35,741 nt of DNA from Bacteroidota bacterium (GCA_018267515.1 JAFDYJ010000058.1:1-35741), one strand, 5' to 3'. Counted from the stretch's first letter, positions 9,070-17,850 are shown. Program-made: numbers and translations. The notes: generated by a model not told the origin, from the letters alone.

Positions 9070-9190
9070 AGTTAAAATGTTTTAGGGATTAAATGTAAGT
9101 AGAAGAAATGAAATTGCAGTCGATCAGATTTCAAATAAGTTTAAAATGAGTGGATTTTTTTTCACTTCATGTTGACGCAGGCATATTGAA

Positions 9191-10000
9191 TTATCTTAAT
9201 ACTTCGTTCAGGACTTTTGCCAGCCTCAAGCCGCCTTTCAGCAATTGGTTATCCAGGTCGTTTTTAAAGAGGTAATTGTATCGGTAACTGAGTTTTGCAT
9301 CCGGTGGTGTCAATGCATAAATTTTATTAGCCAGCAGGTAGGAATCGTAGAACCAGTCTTCCAGTGATGAATCCTGCCATTCTTTGATCTGATCCTTTCC
9401 TGCAATATCAAGTATGCCGGCATATTCTGTATAACTGTACTGTTGAAAATCAACCAGTGCATTGTCCCATACAGAATGAAGGTTGGTAGGTCTGTCAAAC
9501 CAGAAAACTTTAATCTTGTTTCCTCCCTGGTCTTCATCCCTTCCCACATGTAAAGGCTGGTGCAGATCACCGATCAAATGAATCAGGAATCTTAAGGCAA
9601 TCTGTCTTTGTTCGATGGACAAAGAATGATCCGCTACTTGTTTCATCATAGCCTGTATCTGGGTGTACAGGTTTTCACCGGGTAATTTTTTCAGGTCTGA
9701 AATGAATTCTTCTTTTGTCAGGTTTGCCGGAAGATCTACATAATGCCATTTGGAAGCATGGCTCCAGGTATTTGTTGTGTCCGACTTGATGAAGTCCGGC
9801 CAGTTAGCCCATTGCGCCAGCGTTTCTTTTCCAAAAATTTTTCGAAGTTCTTTTTTTGCTTTGTGGGTTAAATGATGCTGAGCAATTTCTGCGACAACTC
9901 TATGACCGATGACGCCCCAGCAAAAAGAGGTGAGTGGTGCTAATACTGCAATTGCCAGGAATAGCGGTTTGAAAATTTTCTGGTAAAGATTGGTGCACAT
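9191..10000 (-). CDS. Secreted S1/P1-type nuclease
   Basis: A zinc-dependent single-strand nuclease/3'-nucleotidase of the S1/P1 family, exported through a signal peptide. Cleavage is expected directly before W28, whose free N-terminus is itself a zinc ligand in this family. The full ligand set is visible in order and with P1-like spacing: W28, H33 (WGVIGH), D69, H86 (KWHYVDL), H141, D145 and H151 (LIHLIGDLHQPLHV), H175 and D179 (NLHSVWDN). At 269 residues it is near the usual length. It probably scavenges phosphate or nucleosides from RNA and single-stranded DNA in the periplasm or outside. It is a single gene with no linked phosphatase or transporter. Confidence 0.93.
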   Translation of the reverse strand: MCTNLYQKIFKPLFLAIAVLAPLTSFCWGVIGHRVVAEIAQHHLTHKAKKELRKIFGKETLAQWANWPDFIKSDTTNTWSHASKWHYVDLPANLTKEEFISDLKKLPGENLYTQIQAMMKQVADHSLSIEQRQIALRFLIHLIGDLHQPLHVGRDEDQGGNKIKVFWFDRPTNLHSVWDNALVDFQQYSYTEYAGILDIAGKDQIKEWQDSSLEDWFYDSYLLANKIYALTPPDAKLSYRYNYLFKNDLDNQLLKGGLRLAKVLNEVLR

Positions 10001-10087
10001 ACCCGGTTATTTTATTCCTGCAAATTTCATGGAAAATAAAGAACCCAAAAAATAGAAATAATTATAATTTGATTCCGGGTTTGTGAA

Positions 10088-10567
10088 TCAATCAGGATTA
10101 ACCGGGGTTGCAGTTGCCACTTCGATCACCGGGTGCATACTGACTTTTGATTTAATAGAATTGGATATTAAGCAGGCTGATTCAGATTTTTGCAAAACCC
10201 GTTCTGCTCTTTCCCTGTCTTTTTCATGCAGAATCATAACCCTTGGTTCCAGGATCACTTCCGTCATCAGGAATTTTCCTTCAACTTGTTCCAGTTTGCC
10301 TTTTGAATGGCAATTGAAAGATTGAAATTCAAGCTTTGAATTTTCGGCGATAGCCAAAAAGGTGGTCATCAGGCAGCTGCTCACTGCAGCTGTAAAAAGA
10401 TGTTCGGGCGACCAGATTCCCGGGATGCCTTTGGGGAATTGCGGCGGTGTAGCCACTTCAATACAACCATTGCTGCCCGGAGTCATTACATTTAATTCAG
10501 GCGAACACATTACTCCTTTCCGGTCGCTGCTCCAGTTGATATCCACCTGATAATAGTGAGGTTCCAT
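10088..10567 (-). CDS. OsmC/Ohr-family peroxide-reductase-like protein
   Basis: A 159-residue cytosolic OsmC-fold protein. The two redox cysteines are present: C65 in AAVSSCLMTTF and C132 in SACLISNSI, the positions used to reduce organic peroxides. The start is placed at the ATG of MEPHYYQ (10567); an upstream TTG in frame at 10588 would fall inside the -7 promoter box TAGATTTG at 10586-10593. Whether it is Ohr-like (organic hydroperoxides) or another OsmC subtype is not decided from sequence alone. It is divergent from the outer-membrane protein gene at 10809. Confidence 0.88.
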   Translation of the reverse strand: MEPHYYQVDINWSSDRKGVMCSPELNVMTPGSNGCIEVATPPQFPKGIPGIWSPEHLFTAAVSSCLMTTFLAIAENSKLEFQSFNCHSKGKLEQVEGKFLMTEVILEPRVMILHEKDRERAERVLQKSESACLISNSIKSKVSMHPVIEVATATPVNPD

Positions 10568-10585
10568 AATTAAAAGATTTGTCAG

Positions 10586-10593
10586 CAAATCTA
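10586..10593 (-). promoter_or_regulatory. Bacteroidota -7 box TAGATTTG upstream of the OsmC gene
   Basis: A full match to TAnnTTTG on the minus strand, 19 nt before the ATG at 10567. No clear -33 TTTG at the usual distance. It argues against the longer TTG start. Confidence 0.45.
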
Positions 10594-10722
10594 ATTTGCA
10601 TTTATGTAGAAAGACATGAGAACAATCATGTAAGATGATGAATCATATCTTCGGTTGGTTATTAACGAGGGTTGATAATAAGTGCCTGATAATAGCAAAA
10701 AAATCTATATATTTACCCCTTA

Positions 10723-10730
10723 TATTTTTG
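10723..10730 (+). promoter_or_regulatory. Candidate -7 box TATTTTTG upstream of the 10809 gene
   Basis: Matches TAnnTTTG about 79 bases before the ATG at 10809, in an AT-rich spacer where chance matches are fairly likely. No convincing -33 element. Confidence 0.3.
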
Positions 10731-10808
10731 GCCGATTTTATTTTATAAGACAGTATGTGATGTTAAGAGCAGTGATGAATAATCGTACCGATATTAAAAC
10801 GTGATTCA

Positions 10809-11594
10809 ATGAGAATTTACCTGTTGGGATTATTATTTATTTCCTGTGTTTCCTATGGACAAAAAGGATGGCAGGTGGAAGTGATGCCCGGCATTTCATC
10901 CTATGCAGGAGATCTGACTCAAAAGACTATTCCTATACATACCATTCAACCTTCTTTAAGCGCTAACATAAAATATAATACCGGCAATTTTGTAAATTTC
11001 AGATTAGGTCTTGCATGGGCAATGGTCTCAGGAAATGATAAATACAATTCACATTGGGATCTGTATGGAAGAAACCTGAGTTTTAAAAGTACCATCTTAG
11101 AGGGTAATCTTTGCCTGGAGTTGAATCTGGCCGACCCGGACATTTATTATTCTTATCCTTACATTTTCGGTGGGGTCGGTGTATTTCATTTCAATCCCTG
11201 GGCCTATGATGATGCTCATAATAAAGTTTTCCTGAAACCATTGAGTACGGAAGGAGAAGGATTGGCTCAATATCCTTCGATAAAAGAATATTCTCTCACT
11301 CAGTTATGTCTGCCTTTTGGTGCTGGATGGAGACATAAAGTAAAAGAAAAATTTATAATCGGTTTTGAAATAGGTATCCGGTATCTTTTTACTGATTACC
11401 TGGATGATTTAAGTAATACCTATGTTGACAGGGAAACATTGCAATCACAGAAAGGAGATAAGGCAGTAGAAATGGCTTTTCGTTCTACCTATTTTTCTGC
11501 CACCGGTGATACAAGGGGAAATCCTAAAGTAAAAGATATCTACGCTTTTGCAGGAATTAAATTCGGATTTTACTTACATAAAAAGAAAAAGTAG
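10809..11594 (+). CDS. Outer-membrane beta-barrel-like protein (DUF6089-like)
   Basis: A 261-residue protein with a signal peptide (~1-17, LLGLLFISCVSYGQ) and a pattern of alternating hydrophobic strands typical of small outer-membrane barrels. The opening of the mature part (VEVMPGISSYAGDLTQK) and the central YIFGGVGVFHFNPWA segment match Bacteroidota proteins annotated as DUF6089 or outer-membrane beta-barrel. It ends FAGIKFGFYLHKKKK, with the basic tail after the last strand. Function is unknown. It is a single gene between the divergent OsmC gene and the convergent YceI gene. Confidence 0.75.
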   Translation: MRIYLLGLLFISCVSYGQKGWQVEVMPGISSYAGDLTQKTIPIHTIQPSLSANIKYNTGNFVNFRLGLAWAMVSGNDKYNSHWDLYGRNLSFKSTILEGNLCLELNLADPDIYYSYPYIFGGVGVFHFNPWAYDDAHNKVFLKPLSTEGEGLAQYPSIKEYSLTQLCLPFGAGWRHKVKEKFIIGFEIGIRYLFTDYLDDLSNTYVDRETLQSQKGDKAVEMAFRSTYFSATGDTRGNPKVKDIYAFAGIKFGFYLHKKKK

Positions 11595-11615
11595 TCAGTT
11601 TCCCAAATATCACTA

Positions 11616-11693
11616 TAAAAAGAGGCTGCCTCAACACACTCTGTCCTTCCGTTTACCACGAAAATTTCGTAACCAAATTTTACAGACAGCCTC
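11616..11693 (-). terminator. Terminator-like hairpin after the YceI gene
   Basis: GAGGCTGCCT (11622-11631) pairs with AGACAGCCTC (11684-11693) with one mismatch. On the minus strand the stem is followed by TTTTTAT. The ~52-nt loop itself contains the palindrome ACGAAA-A-TTTCGT (11658-11670). This GAGGCTGYCT form is a common Bacteroidota terminator style. It separates two convergent genes. Confidence 0.55.
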
Positions 11694-11736
11694 CTGGTTT
11701 ATAAAAAACAACCAATCAATCCGGGGATTTTTATTT

Positions 11737-12291
11737 TTAAGCAGCCTGGGTCTCTGCCACTGCCTGCTTTATGAATTGAGCATCGGCAATGAGAGTTACC
11801 TCTTCTCCCAATAATATACCACCTGTTTCAGACACCATAGAGAAATTCACTCCGAAATCTTTGCGGTTGATTTTCCCGGATACTGAAATCCCAAGTCGTG
11901 TATTGCCCCAACCGTCTTTTGCAAAGCCTCCGAATTCAGCATTTAACACAATGGCCTTGCTGACTCCACGCATTGTAAGGGTTCCATACACTTTATAGTT
12001 TTCATCATCTGTTTTCTCAAGCCTGCTGCTTTCAAAACTTAGTTGCGGGTGATTTTCCGCATCAAAGAAATCACTGGTTCTTAAATGAGCATCCCGTTGT
12101 TCATTATTGGTGGTGATGGAATTGATTTCAGCCGAAAACCTGACTTTAGCAGTGCTGATATCATCACCATTTGTTTCCACTTCTGCCTTGAATTGTTTGA
12201 AACTTCCCTTTACCCAGGATACCATCAGATGCCTGACTTTGAATTGAATTTCCGAGTGAGCAGGGTCAATAGTCCATTTTGTTGTTGTCAT
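11737..12291 (-). CDS. YceI-family lipid-binding-like protein, cytosolic form
   Basis: A 184-residue YceI-domain protein, a lipocalin-like beta-barrel that in characterised relatives binds polyisoprenoids. The family pattern is clear: TKWTIDPAHSEIQFKVRHL at the start, HLRTSDFFDAENHPQLSF in the middle, and NRKDFGVNF near the end. There is no signal peptide, unlike E. coli YceI, so it should be cytosolic. A -7 box TAGTTTTG lies 40 nt upstream of the ATG. It is a single transcription unit with a terminator at 11616-11693. The substrate is unknown. Confidence 0.9.
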   Translation of the reverse strand: MTTTKWTIDPAHSEIQFKVRHLMVSWVKGSFKQFKAEVETNGDDISTAKVRFSAEINSITTNNEQRDAHLRTSDFFDAENHPQLSFESSRLEKTDDENYKVYGTLTMRGVSKAIVLNAEFGGFAKDGWGNTRLGISVSGKINRKDFGVNFSMVSETGGILLGEEVTLIADAQFIKQAVAETQAA

Positions 12292-12330
12292 AATAATTTT
12301 TTTGATTGGTTATCTGATAAATTAACAACA

Positions 12331-12338
12331 CAAAACTA
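12331..12338 (-). promoter_or_regulatory. Bacteroidota -7 box TAGTTTTG upstream of the YceI gene
   Basis: Full TAnnTTTG match on the minus strand, 40 nt before the ATG at 12291, at a spacing similar to the icd and ahcY boxes. The -33 element is not evident. Confidence 0.45.
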
Positions 12339-12427
12339 CATCCGGCTTTTCACCGTAAAAATGAGGTAGGATAAGAAATCAGGTTGATCTGTGTTAAGAA
12401 AATAGCCTGCCGGCAATGGAGATTTAT

Positions 12428-12727
12428 TCATTCATTGTTTTTAGAATAAAAATCCAGCCGGTTTTTTAATTCATTCATTTCTTGCTGCATATTTTCCATT
12501 CGCTGAAGCAGGAGATTGATGACATCAATTCCCTCGGGATTAATATTGAGATCCCGGTGTAAACGGACAATCCGTTCTAATTTGGGCAGTTCATCGGTAT
12601 AGATGCATAAGGATTGATCTATTGTCAATGTCTCAATCAACCCGTATTCTTCAAGGGAATGTATAAAAGAAAGCTCCACGTGCTGGTGACTGCAAAACTC
12701 AGTCAAATAGACGACATCTCTATTCAT
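12428..12727 (-). CDS. cbpM: CbpM-like chaperone modulator (MerR-type HTH)
   Basis: A 99-residue protein of the CbpM family, which binds the J-domain of CbpA and restrains its co-chaperone activity. It has a MerR-like N-terminal segment (FCSHQHVELSFIHSLEEYGLI), the LPKLERIVRLHRDLNIN helix, and a C-terminal coiled coil (RMENMQQEMNELKNRLDF). The gene starts 10 bp after the cbpA stop on the same strand, the classic cbpA-cbpM order. Assignment rests on both the sequence pattern and this linkage. Confidence 0.88.
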   Translation of the reverse strand: MNRDVVYLTEFCSHQHVELSFIHSLEEYGLIETLTIDQSLCIYTDELPKLERIVRLHRDLNINPEGIDVINLLLQRMENMQQEMNELKNRLDFYSKNNE

Positions 12728-12737
12728 AAAAAAAGAT

Positions 12738-13628
12738 TTAGTTCGATTGAGACAATTGTTTAAATAATTCTTTTTGCTTTTCAGTAAGGTTAGTCGGAAT
12801 TTTTATATGAAGCGAAACAATCAGGTCGCCATAGCTTCCTTCTTTTTTATAAACCGGGAATCCTTTTCCTTTCAACCGGATTTTAGTTTCATTTTGTGTC
12901 TCCGGCTTCACTTGTAATTTCACTTTGCCGCCCAGCGTATCAATGATCAGTTCGCCACCCAAAACAGCAGTGTATAAATCCAGGTCTGCATCGGTATAAA
13001 GGTCGTTGCCGCTTCGTTTGAATGAAGAGTTGTTGAGAATATGAAAGGTAATGTAAAGGTCACCGGAGGGGCCGCCATTGGTTCCGGCACCGCCATAACC
13101 CGAAATTTTTATTTTCTGTCCATTCTCCACACCTGCCGGAATTGTGATCCGGATATTTTTCCCGTTTACTGTCAATACCTGTTGGTGGGTTTGAAAAACA
13201 TCGGTTAGGTTTAATTGTAATTCGGCTTGATAATCCTCACCCCGAAACCGGGCTTGCCTGCCCCGGAAACTTCCACCTCTCATATTTCCAAAAAGGGAAC
13301 TGAAGAAATCGGAAAAACCTTCTTCATTAAAATCCCCCTGGAAGGTTTGGCTGTCAAAATTTTGGGAATGCTGCCGGGCTTTAGCCTGTTCATACTGACC
13401 GGCATGTTTCCAATCATGGCCGTATTGATCATACTTCTTTCTTTTCTCAGGATCGCTCAGCACTTCATTGGCTTCATTGAGCAGTTGAAATTTTTTATGA
13501 GCTTCTTTGTCGTTGGGATTCACATCAGGATGAAGCTTGCGGGCCAGCCTGCGGTAGGCTTTTTTAATGTCATCCTGGCCGGCATTCTTATCCACTTCCA
13601 ATACTTTGTAATAATCTATATAATCCAT
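12738..13628 (-). CDS. cbpA: CbpA-type DnaJ co-chaperone
   Basis: A 296-residue class II J-protein that stimulates DnaK ATPase and delivers substrates. The J-domain spans about residues 4-68, with HPD intact in [12 protein letters not shown] and the YDQYGHDW end. A G/F-like linker follows ([15 protein letters not shown]), then the beta-sheet substrate-binding domain ([24 protein letters not shown]). There is no zinc-finger CxxCxGxG repeat, which separates it from DnaJ proper. I start it at the ATG of [10 protein letters not shown] (13628) rather than an in-frame TTG at 13643. It is co-transcribed with the modulator gene cbpM, 10 bp downstream. Confidence 0.93.
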   Translation of the reverse strand: MDYIDYYKVLEVDKNAGQDDIKKAYRRLARKLHPDVNPNDKEAHKKFQLLNEANEVLSDPEKRKKYDQYGHDWKHAGQYEQAKARQHSQNFDSQTFQGDFNEEGFSDFFSSLFGNMRGGSFRGRQARFRGEDYQAELQLNLTDVFQTHQQVLTVNGKNIRITIPAGVENGQKIKISGYGGAGTNGGPSGDLYITFHILNNSSFKRSGNDLYTDADLDLYTAVLGGELIIDTLGGKVKLQVKPETQNETKIRLKGKGFPVYKKEGSYGDLIVSLHIKIPTNLTEKQKELFKQLSQSN

Positions 13629-13951
13629 AAATCTTTTTTTCAAAATGAAGAAGTAAAATTAATCAACCTAAAACAAATGCTTTTCCGTGAAAAAAATTAA
13701 CGATGGAAATAAGTTGTTCGACAGCGATTCTGCTAATCAGAATCCCGGGTTTTCATTTTCGTTCTTTTGAAAAACTTTATTTCATTTTATTACTTATTGC
13801 CGCATAACTAAATGTTTTTCCTAAAAGCAAATTTTTTCACTTTAGAAAATAAAAAAACTGCCAACCTTTGGTCTTCGATAAACTCAAATTATTGGCAGTC
13901 GTAAAGAGGTTACTTCGTCAAGTACGGTATCTCTCGTCAGGCTCAGTATCT
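13629..13951. other. Non-coding spacer between cbpA and ahcY
   Basis: This 323-bp spacer carries the cbpA upstream region and the ahcY terminator (13851-13899). A short perfect hairpin, GATTCTG-CTAAT-CAGAATC (13726-13744), lies in it without a T run. I see no open frame, tRNA or known RNA motif. Confidence 0.6.
13851..13899 (-). terminator. Rho-independent terminator of ahcY
   Basis: ACTGCCAA (13857-13864) pairs perfectly with TTGGCAGT (13892-13899). Read on the minus strand the stem is followed by a run of seven U (13851-13857). It lies about 50 bp after the ahcY stop. Confidence 0.7.
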
Positions 13952-15280
13952 TTAGTACCTGTAATGCTCCGGTTTAAACGGGCCATTCTTTGAAATGCCG
14001 AGATATCCGGCTTGTTCATCTGTCAGTTCATCCAGCTCCACACTGATTTTTTTCAAATGAAGCCTTGCTACTTTTTCATCCAGGTGTTTGGGAAGAACAT
14101 AAACCTTGTTTTCATAATTCTTATGATTGTTCCAAAGTTCTATTTGTGCCAATGTCTGGTTGGTGAAAGAATTACTCATAACAAATGAAGGATGACCTGT
14201 GGCGCAGCCAAGATTTACCAAACGTCCTTCAGCCAGCAGGATGATTTCTTTACCGTCCACGTTGTAAATATCCACCTGCGGTTTAATAGTGTCTTTAGTG
14301 TAGCCATAATTATTATTCAGCCAGGCTACATCAATTTCAATATCGAAGTGACCGATATTGCAAACCACCGCTTTGTCTTTCATATTGCGGAAATGTTTTT
14401 CGGTGATCAGGTCACGACAACCACTGGCAGTAACGATGATGTCTGCTTCTTTTACAGCATCCACCATTTTCTTTACTTCATATCCGTCCATAGCTGCCTG
14501 CAATGCACAGATAGGATCAATTTCAGTGACAATCACCCGGCAACCTGCACCCTGCAATGAAGCAGCAGAGCCTTTACCCACATCTCCATATCCGCCTACA
14601 ACCGCAACTTTCCCGGCAAGCATCAGGTCGGTGGCACGGCGAATAGCATCCACCAAACTTTCTTTACATCCGTACTTATTGTCAAATTTTGACTTGGTTA
14701 CCGAGTCATTTACATTGATAACCGGCAATGGCAATGTGCCTTTTGCCATTCTTTCATAAAGGCGATGAACACCGGTGGTGGTTTCTTCAGAAATACCTTT
14801 TACATGCTGCACCAGTTCCGGGTATTTGTCCAATACCATATTCGTCAGGTCACCACCGTCATCCAGGATCATATTCAACGGACGGTCAGGGCTGCCGAAA
14901 AATAATGTTTGTTCAATGCACCAATCGGCTTCTTCCATTGTTTCACCCTTCCATGCAAAAACTCCGATGCCGGCAGCTGCAATAGCAGCGGCTGCATGAT
15001 CCTGGGTGGAAAAAATATTGCAGGAGCTCCATTTCACTTCAGCACCGAGTTCGATTAATGTTTCAATCAGTACAGCAGTTTGAATAGTCATATGAAGACA
15101 TCCGGCAATCCGGGCATCTTTCAATGGTTTGGATGCGCCATATTCTTTGCGTAATGCCATCAGGCCGGGCATTTCTGCTTCAGCAAGACGAATTTCTTTG
15201 CGGCCCCATTCTGCCAGTGAAAGGTCTTTTACTTTATAAGGCAGTTTAAAATCAATTTTTAATGATGATGTAGTTGACAT
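13952..15280 (-). CDS. ahcY: Adenosylhomocysteinase (S-adenosylhomocysteine hydrolase)
   Basis: Converts S-adenosylhomocysteine to adenosine and homocysteine, relieving product inhibition of SAM-dependent methylation; cytosolic and NAD-dependent. The 442-residue product carries the whole family pattern: [31 protein letters not shown], the NAD-binding [45 protein letters not shown], and the C-terminal PFKPEHYRY tail that reaches the neighbouring subunit. The start is the ATG of [10 protein letters not shown]; an upstream in-frame ATG at 15319 would lie on the -7 box side of the leader. It has its own promoter box (15321-15328) and terminator, and is divergent from an Lrp-type regulator gene 139 bp away. 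Confidence 0.96.
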   Translation of the reverse strand: MSTTSSLKIDFKLPYKVKDLSLAEWGRKEIRLAEAEMPGLMALRKEYGASKPLKDARIAGCLHMTIQTAVLIETLIELGAEVKWSSCNIFSTQDHAAAAIAAAGIGVFAWKGETMEEADWCIEQTLFFGSPDRPLNMILDDGGDLTNMVLDKYPELVQHVKGISEETTTGVHRLYERMAKGTLPLPVINVNDSVTKSKFDNKYGCKESLVDAIRRATDLMLAGKVAVVGGYGDVGKGSAASLQGAGCRVIVTEIDPICALQAAMDGYEVKKMVDAVKEADIIVTASGCRDLITEKHFRNMKDKAVVCNIGHFDIEIDVAWLNNNYGYTKDTIKPQVDIYNVDGKEIILLAEGRLVNLGCATGHPSFVMSNSFTNQTLAQIELWNNHKNYENKVYVLPKHLDEKVARLHLKKISVELDELTDEQAGYLGISKNGPFKPEHYRY

Positions 15281-15320
15281 AATTTGATTGTATGAATTAG
15301 GTATTAAAAATGCGAACATA

Positions 15321-15328
15321 CAAAGGTA
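15321..15328 (-). promoter_or_regulatory. Bacteroidota -7 box TACCTTTG upstream of ahcY
   Basis: Full TAnnTTTG match, giving a leader of roughly 30-35 nt to the ATG at 15280. It overlaps the frame of the longer 15319 start by position and supports the shorter start. The leader is too short for an SAH riboswitch. Confidence 0.5.
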
Positions 15329-15419
15329 TTACGATCAGGGGAAACAGCTAATCAAATTTAAAAATATAGAATAAAAATGCTTTAATTTCGTTATTTGTAG
15401 AATAAATGCCTGTATCACG

Positions 15420-15914
15420 ATGGCTAAGCTAATTAAAAAAGAAGAAGTCACTACTCCGGTAAAGCTGGATCAGAAAGACCTGGCCATATTGAAGCTGCTT
15501 CAGCAAAATGCCCGTATTACGGTTAAGGAAATTTCGGATAAGATTCACCTGAGCACTACGCCGGTATATGAACGCATTAAATGGATGGAAGAGTCAGGTG
15601 TTATCCGGCAATACACAACTGTTGTTGATCATTCCAAAGTGAAGAAGGGTTTGATGGTGATTTGTTATGTTTCATTGAAACAACACAGTAAAACGGCCGG
15701 AACAAAATTTATCAAAGCTATCAATGAAATGGAGGAAGTGATAGAGTGTTATAATATTTCCGGTGAATTTGATTTTATACTGAAAGTGGTTACTGAAAAT
15801 ATGGATACGTACTATGATTTTCATGTTAATCGTCTTGGTGAAATTGAAAACATAGGGAATGTGCAGAGCGTATTTGTAATGGGTATGATTAAACAATCGC
15901 AAGTGATGGTGTAG
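15420..15914 (+). CDS. Lrp/AsnC-family transcriptional regulator
   Basis: A 164-residue DNA-binding protein. After an ~18-residue lysine-rich lead, the AsnC-type winged helix-turn-helix covers about residues 18-65 (LDQKDLAILKLLQQNARITVK, LSTTPVYERIKWMEESGVI). The C-terminal RAM effector domain follows, ending with FDFILKVV, DTYYDFHVNRLGEIENIGNVQS and MGMIKQS. Such proteins bind amino acids and form octamers or higher assemblies. It is divergent from ahcY, sharing a 139-bp spacer, so control of ahcY or sensing of a sulfur amino acid is plausible but not shown. Confidence 0.93.
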   Translation: MAKLIKKEEVTTPVKLDQKDLAILKLLQQNARITVKEISDKIHLSTTPVYERIKWMEESGVIRQYTTVVDHSKVKKGLMVICYVSLKQHSKTAGTKFIKAINEMEEVIECYNISGEFDFILKVVTENMDTYYDFHVNRLGEIENIGNVQSVFVMGMIKQSQVMV

Positions 15915-15995
15915 CTGATCATCACCCGGTAGCTATCCGGTTTTTAGTTGCTGGGAAAAACAGAAAATTTAATTTTAAATTCAAAAAAATAATCC

Positions 15996-16460
15996 ATGAA
16001 CAGGGTAGTGGCTCTTTTGTTACTGACATTTGTCATTTTTCCCTTTTTTTCAAAAGGACAAATCAACAATTCAGGAACAACAAAAATGATACTTACCTGT
16101 CCTCTTGAATATGGTACCGGGTCGGAACAAAAAGAAGCTTATAGCTGGGATAGCCCGGAACAAAAACTGGTGATGATGAGCAAAGTGGATTCAAATGTCC
16201 GCAGTTGCATCAGTGCCACAGTGGTGAAGGCGGAACCTTCTGAAGACAACAGTTATGATATCGTGATAAATGTAAAAGAGTTCTATTTTTGGTATCATGG
16301 GCAAATGAAACCGGTTGTTAAAGTTGGACAAAAAGTCAAGGCCGGGCAAACCTTGGCTATTTATATCCAGGGTACAGAGCTGGAGTTCAGAATGTTTAAA
16401 GAAGAAGAGATGAAAGATCCGAGAGAATTTCTGGATTGCAAAGCGGTAAAGATGGAGTGA
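15996..16460 (+). CDS. Secreted protein with a degenerate M23/LytM-like domain
   Basis: A 154-residue exported protein (signal peptide ~1-21, ending FFSKGQ). Residues ~65-147 follow the M23 peptidase pattern: an ATVVKAE strand, YDIVINV, FYFWYHG, then VVKVGQKVKAGQTLAIYIQG, and a final DPREFLDC that matches the usual xDPxxFL ending. The metal-binding H-x-H of the usual HLHFE motif reads E128-L-E130-F here, and no HxxxD motif precedes it. It therefore looks catalytically dead, perhaps a binding or regulatory relative such as an EnvC-like activator domain. A lipoyl-like fold is the alternative reading of the VKVGQKVKAGQ segment. No linked cell-wall gene is present. Confidence 0.65.
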   Translation: MNRVVALLLLTFVIFPFFSKGQINNSGTTKMILTCPLEYGTGSEQKEAYSWDSPEQKLVMMSKVDSNVRSCISATVVKAEPSEDNSYDIVINVKEFYFWYHGQMKPVVKVGQKVKAGQTLAIYIQGTELEFRMFKEEEMKDPREFLDCKAVKME

Positions 16461-16470
16461 AATGTAAATA

Positions 16471-16520
16471 TGAATAGTGAATAGTGAAATCTCAATTCAT
16501 AATTCTCAACTCTCAACTTA
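16471..16520. repeat. Short degenerate repeat (GAATAGT / TCTCAAC words)
   Basis: The 57-bp convergent spacer contains tandem GAATAGTGAATAGTGAA followed by CTCAATTCATAATTCTCAACTCTCAACT. This resembles the low-complexity filler common between Bacteroidota genes. No hairpin with a T run was seen. Confidence 0.45.
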
Positions 16521-17006
16521 GAAATTCCTTTCCATTACATAGTCATTCATAAAATATCCTTCGCCAATTTCAAGATCTATTTCTTTTACGATCCTGAATC
16601 CGGATTTTAAATAAAAGTCAATTGCTTTATTGTAGCGGTTCACCTGCAGTTGTAAGGCTTTTGCGTTTTGACTTTTGATTTCATTTATGATATGGTCAAT
16701 GATAAATTTCCCCGTCCCTTTTCCCTGCTGTGATGTCAATACATAAATCTTATGCAGTTTGAAAACTCCGGGCTCTGTTTGCTGAAAAGAAGCAAAGCCC
16801 ACCGGCTCTTCATTCTCAGATGCAATTATAAACCGGCAGCCATCTTCCATTTGTCTTATTAGTGAAGCTTCACTGTACATCATTTCCAGCATATAAGTTA
16901 TCTGCTCTTTAGAAAGTATGGCCGCATAAGTTTGCGGCCATACCTGGAAAGTCAGTTCACGAATCAGTGAAATATCTTCCGTTGTTGCATTTCGGATTTT
17001 ATACAT
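16518..17006 (-). CDS. GNAT-family N-acetyltransferase
   Basis: A 162-residue acetyl-CoA-dependent transferase. The GNAT core is clear: an N-terminal IRNATTEDISLIRELT strand-helix, VGFASFQ, then motif A in LHKIYVLTSQQGKGTGKFII, where the Q-x-x-G-x-G-type loop binds the CoA pyrophosphate, followed by ALQLQVNRYNKAIDFYLKSGF (motif B). Substrate cannot be read from sequence. Its ATG at 17006 overlaps the prsW stop by 8 bp on the same strand, so the two genes are translated from one message. Confidence 0.9.
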   Translation of the reverse strand: MYKIRNATTEDISLIRELTFQVWPQTYAAILSKEQITYMLEMMYSEASLIRQMEDGCRFIIASENEEPVGFASFQQTEPGVFKLHKIYVLTSQQGKGTGKFIIDHIINEIKSQNAKALQLQVNRYNKAIDFYLKSGFRIVKEIDLEIGEGYFMNDYVMERNF

Positions 17007-17730
17007 TGTCAGGTGGCAAAGGCGGTAGTGTCCGGTCTTTAAATATTTGTTTCGAAATTCGTTGATTGGAGAGAATCATTTTGCGACATAATACTAATGA
17101 AATAATAAAGGAAGCGATTGCGCCTAATGCCAGCAATCCATTTCCGGTTTGCGCACTGACAGTGGGTATTTCGTTTAAAAATAAAAAGAAATCGAAAGTG
17201 CCATGAAAGAAAATAGCTCCCAGCAAACCGGTTAGCAATAATCCCAGGCTTGCTTTAGAATTAAACTTGGCTTTCCCCACAAAATAGCCCATGATGATTG
17301 CAAAAGTGGCGTGAGCCGGCACCGTTAAGACCATGCGTATCAGAACAACATTCATGTCCTGAAATTTTATAGCATACATTATATTTTCTACAGTGGCAAA
17401 ACCCATGCTTACCATTACTGAGTAAATAATTCCATCCAATGGCTCGTTGAATTCTTTTTGGTTGTAGCTGTATAGCCGTAACCCGAGAAATTTGCTCAGT
17501 TCTTCACTGAATCCAACTATAGCATAAGCAAAAATGGCTGCTCCGGTAATAGTGCCATCGCTGACTTTATGGAATGAGGTTTCAAAGCCCATAGCAGGTA
17601 AGATGGCCAGGCAGCCCAGGATAAAGCTGATGATCAGGTTAAGAATCGGTTCTTTATTATACAAATCCCTGTAAAAAATAAAAAGACAAATAGCAAGTCC
17701 CGGCGCTGCTGCTAAAAGGATATATTCCAT
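16999..17730 (-). CDS. PrsW-family intramembrane metalloprotease
   Basis: A 243-residue polytopic membrane protein (about eight hydrophobic segments) of the PrsW/CPBP-like family. The catalytic motifs are present: E-E-x-x-K in FSEELSKFLGLR, ATVENIMYA, the HATFAIIMG helix, and HGTFDFFLF. In Bacillus, PrsW cleaves an anti-sigma factor; no anti-sigma or sigma gene is linked here, so the substrate is unknown. It is upstream of and overlaps the GNAT gene. It is followed on the same strand by neither a transporter nor a known partner. Confidence 0.9.
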   Translation of the reverse strand: MEYILLAAAPGLAICLFIFYRDLYNKEPILNLIISFILGCLAILPAMGFETSFHKVSDGTITGAAIFAYAIVGFSEELSKFLGLRLYSYNQKEFNEPLDGIIYSVMVSMGFATVENIMYAIKFQDMNVVLIRMVLTVPAHATFAIIMGYFVGKAKFNSKASLGLLLTGLLGAIFFHGTFDFFLFLNEIPTVSAQTGNGLLALGAIASFIISLVLCRKMILSNQRISKQIFKDRTLPPLPPDNV

Positions 17731-17793
17731 GATTGTTGATTTTGATTTGGAAAGATAAAAAAATGATTTTACTTTTTATATCAAATTGAATTA

Positions 17794-17821
17794 TAAAAAA
17801 AACCGCCGTTAAATGGGCGGT
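17794..17821 (-). terminator. Rho-independent terminator of icd
   Basis: ACCGCC (17802-17807) pairs with GGCGGT (17816-17821) around an 8-nt loop. On the minus strand the stem is followed by about nine U (A run at 17794-17802). It lies 30 bp after the icd stop. Confidence 0.75.
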
Positions 17822-17850
17822 CTTTCCATAGCTATTATAAAAAAAAGCTG

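Noticed and set aside
13726..13744. Perfect 7-bp hairpin GATTCTG-CTAAT-CAGAATC, considered as a tRNA arm or terminator
   Set aside because: No other tRNA arms or GGTTCGAATCC-like T-loop nearby, and no U run on either strand.
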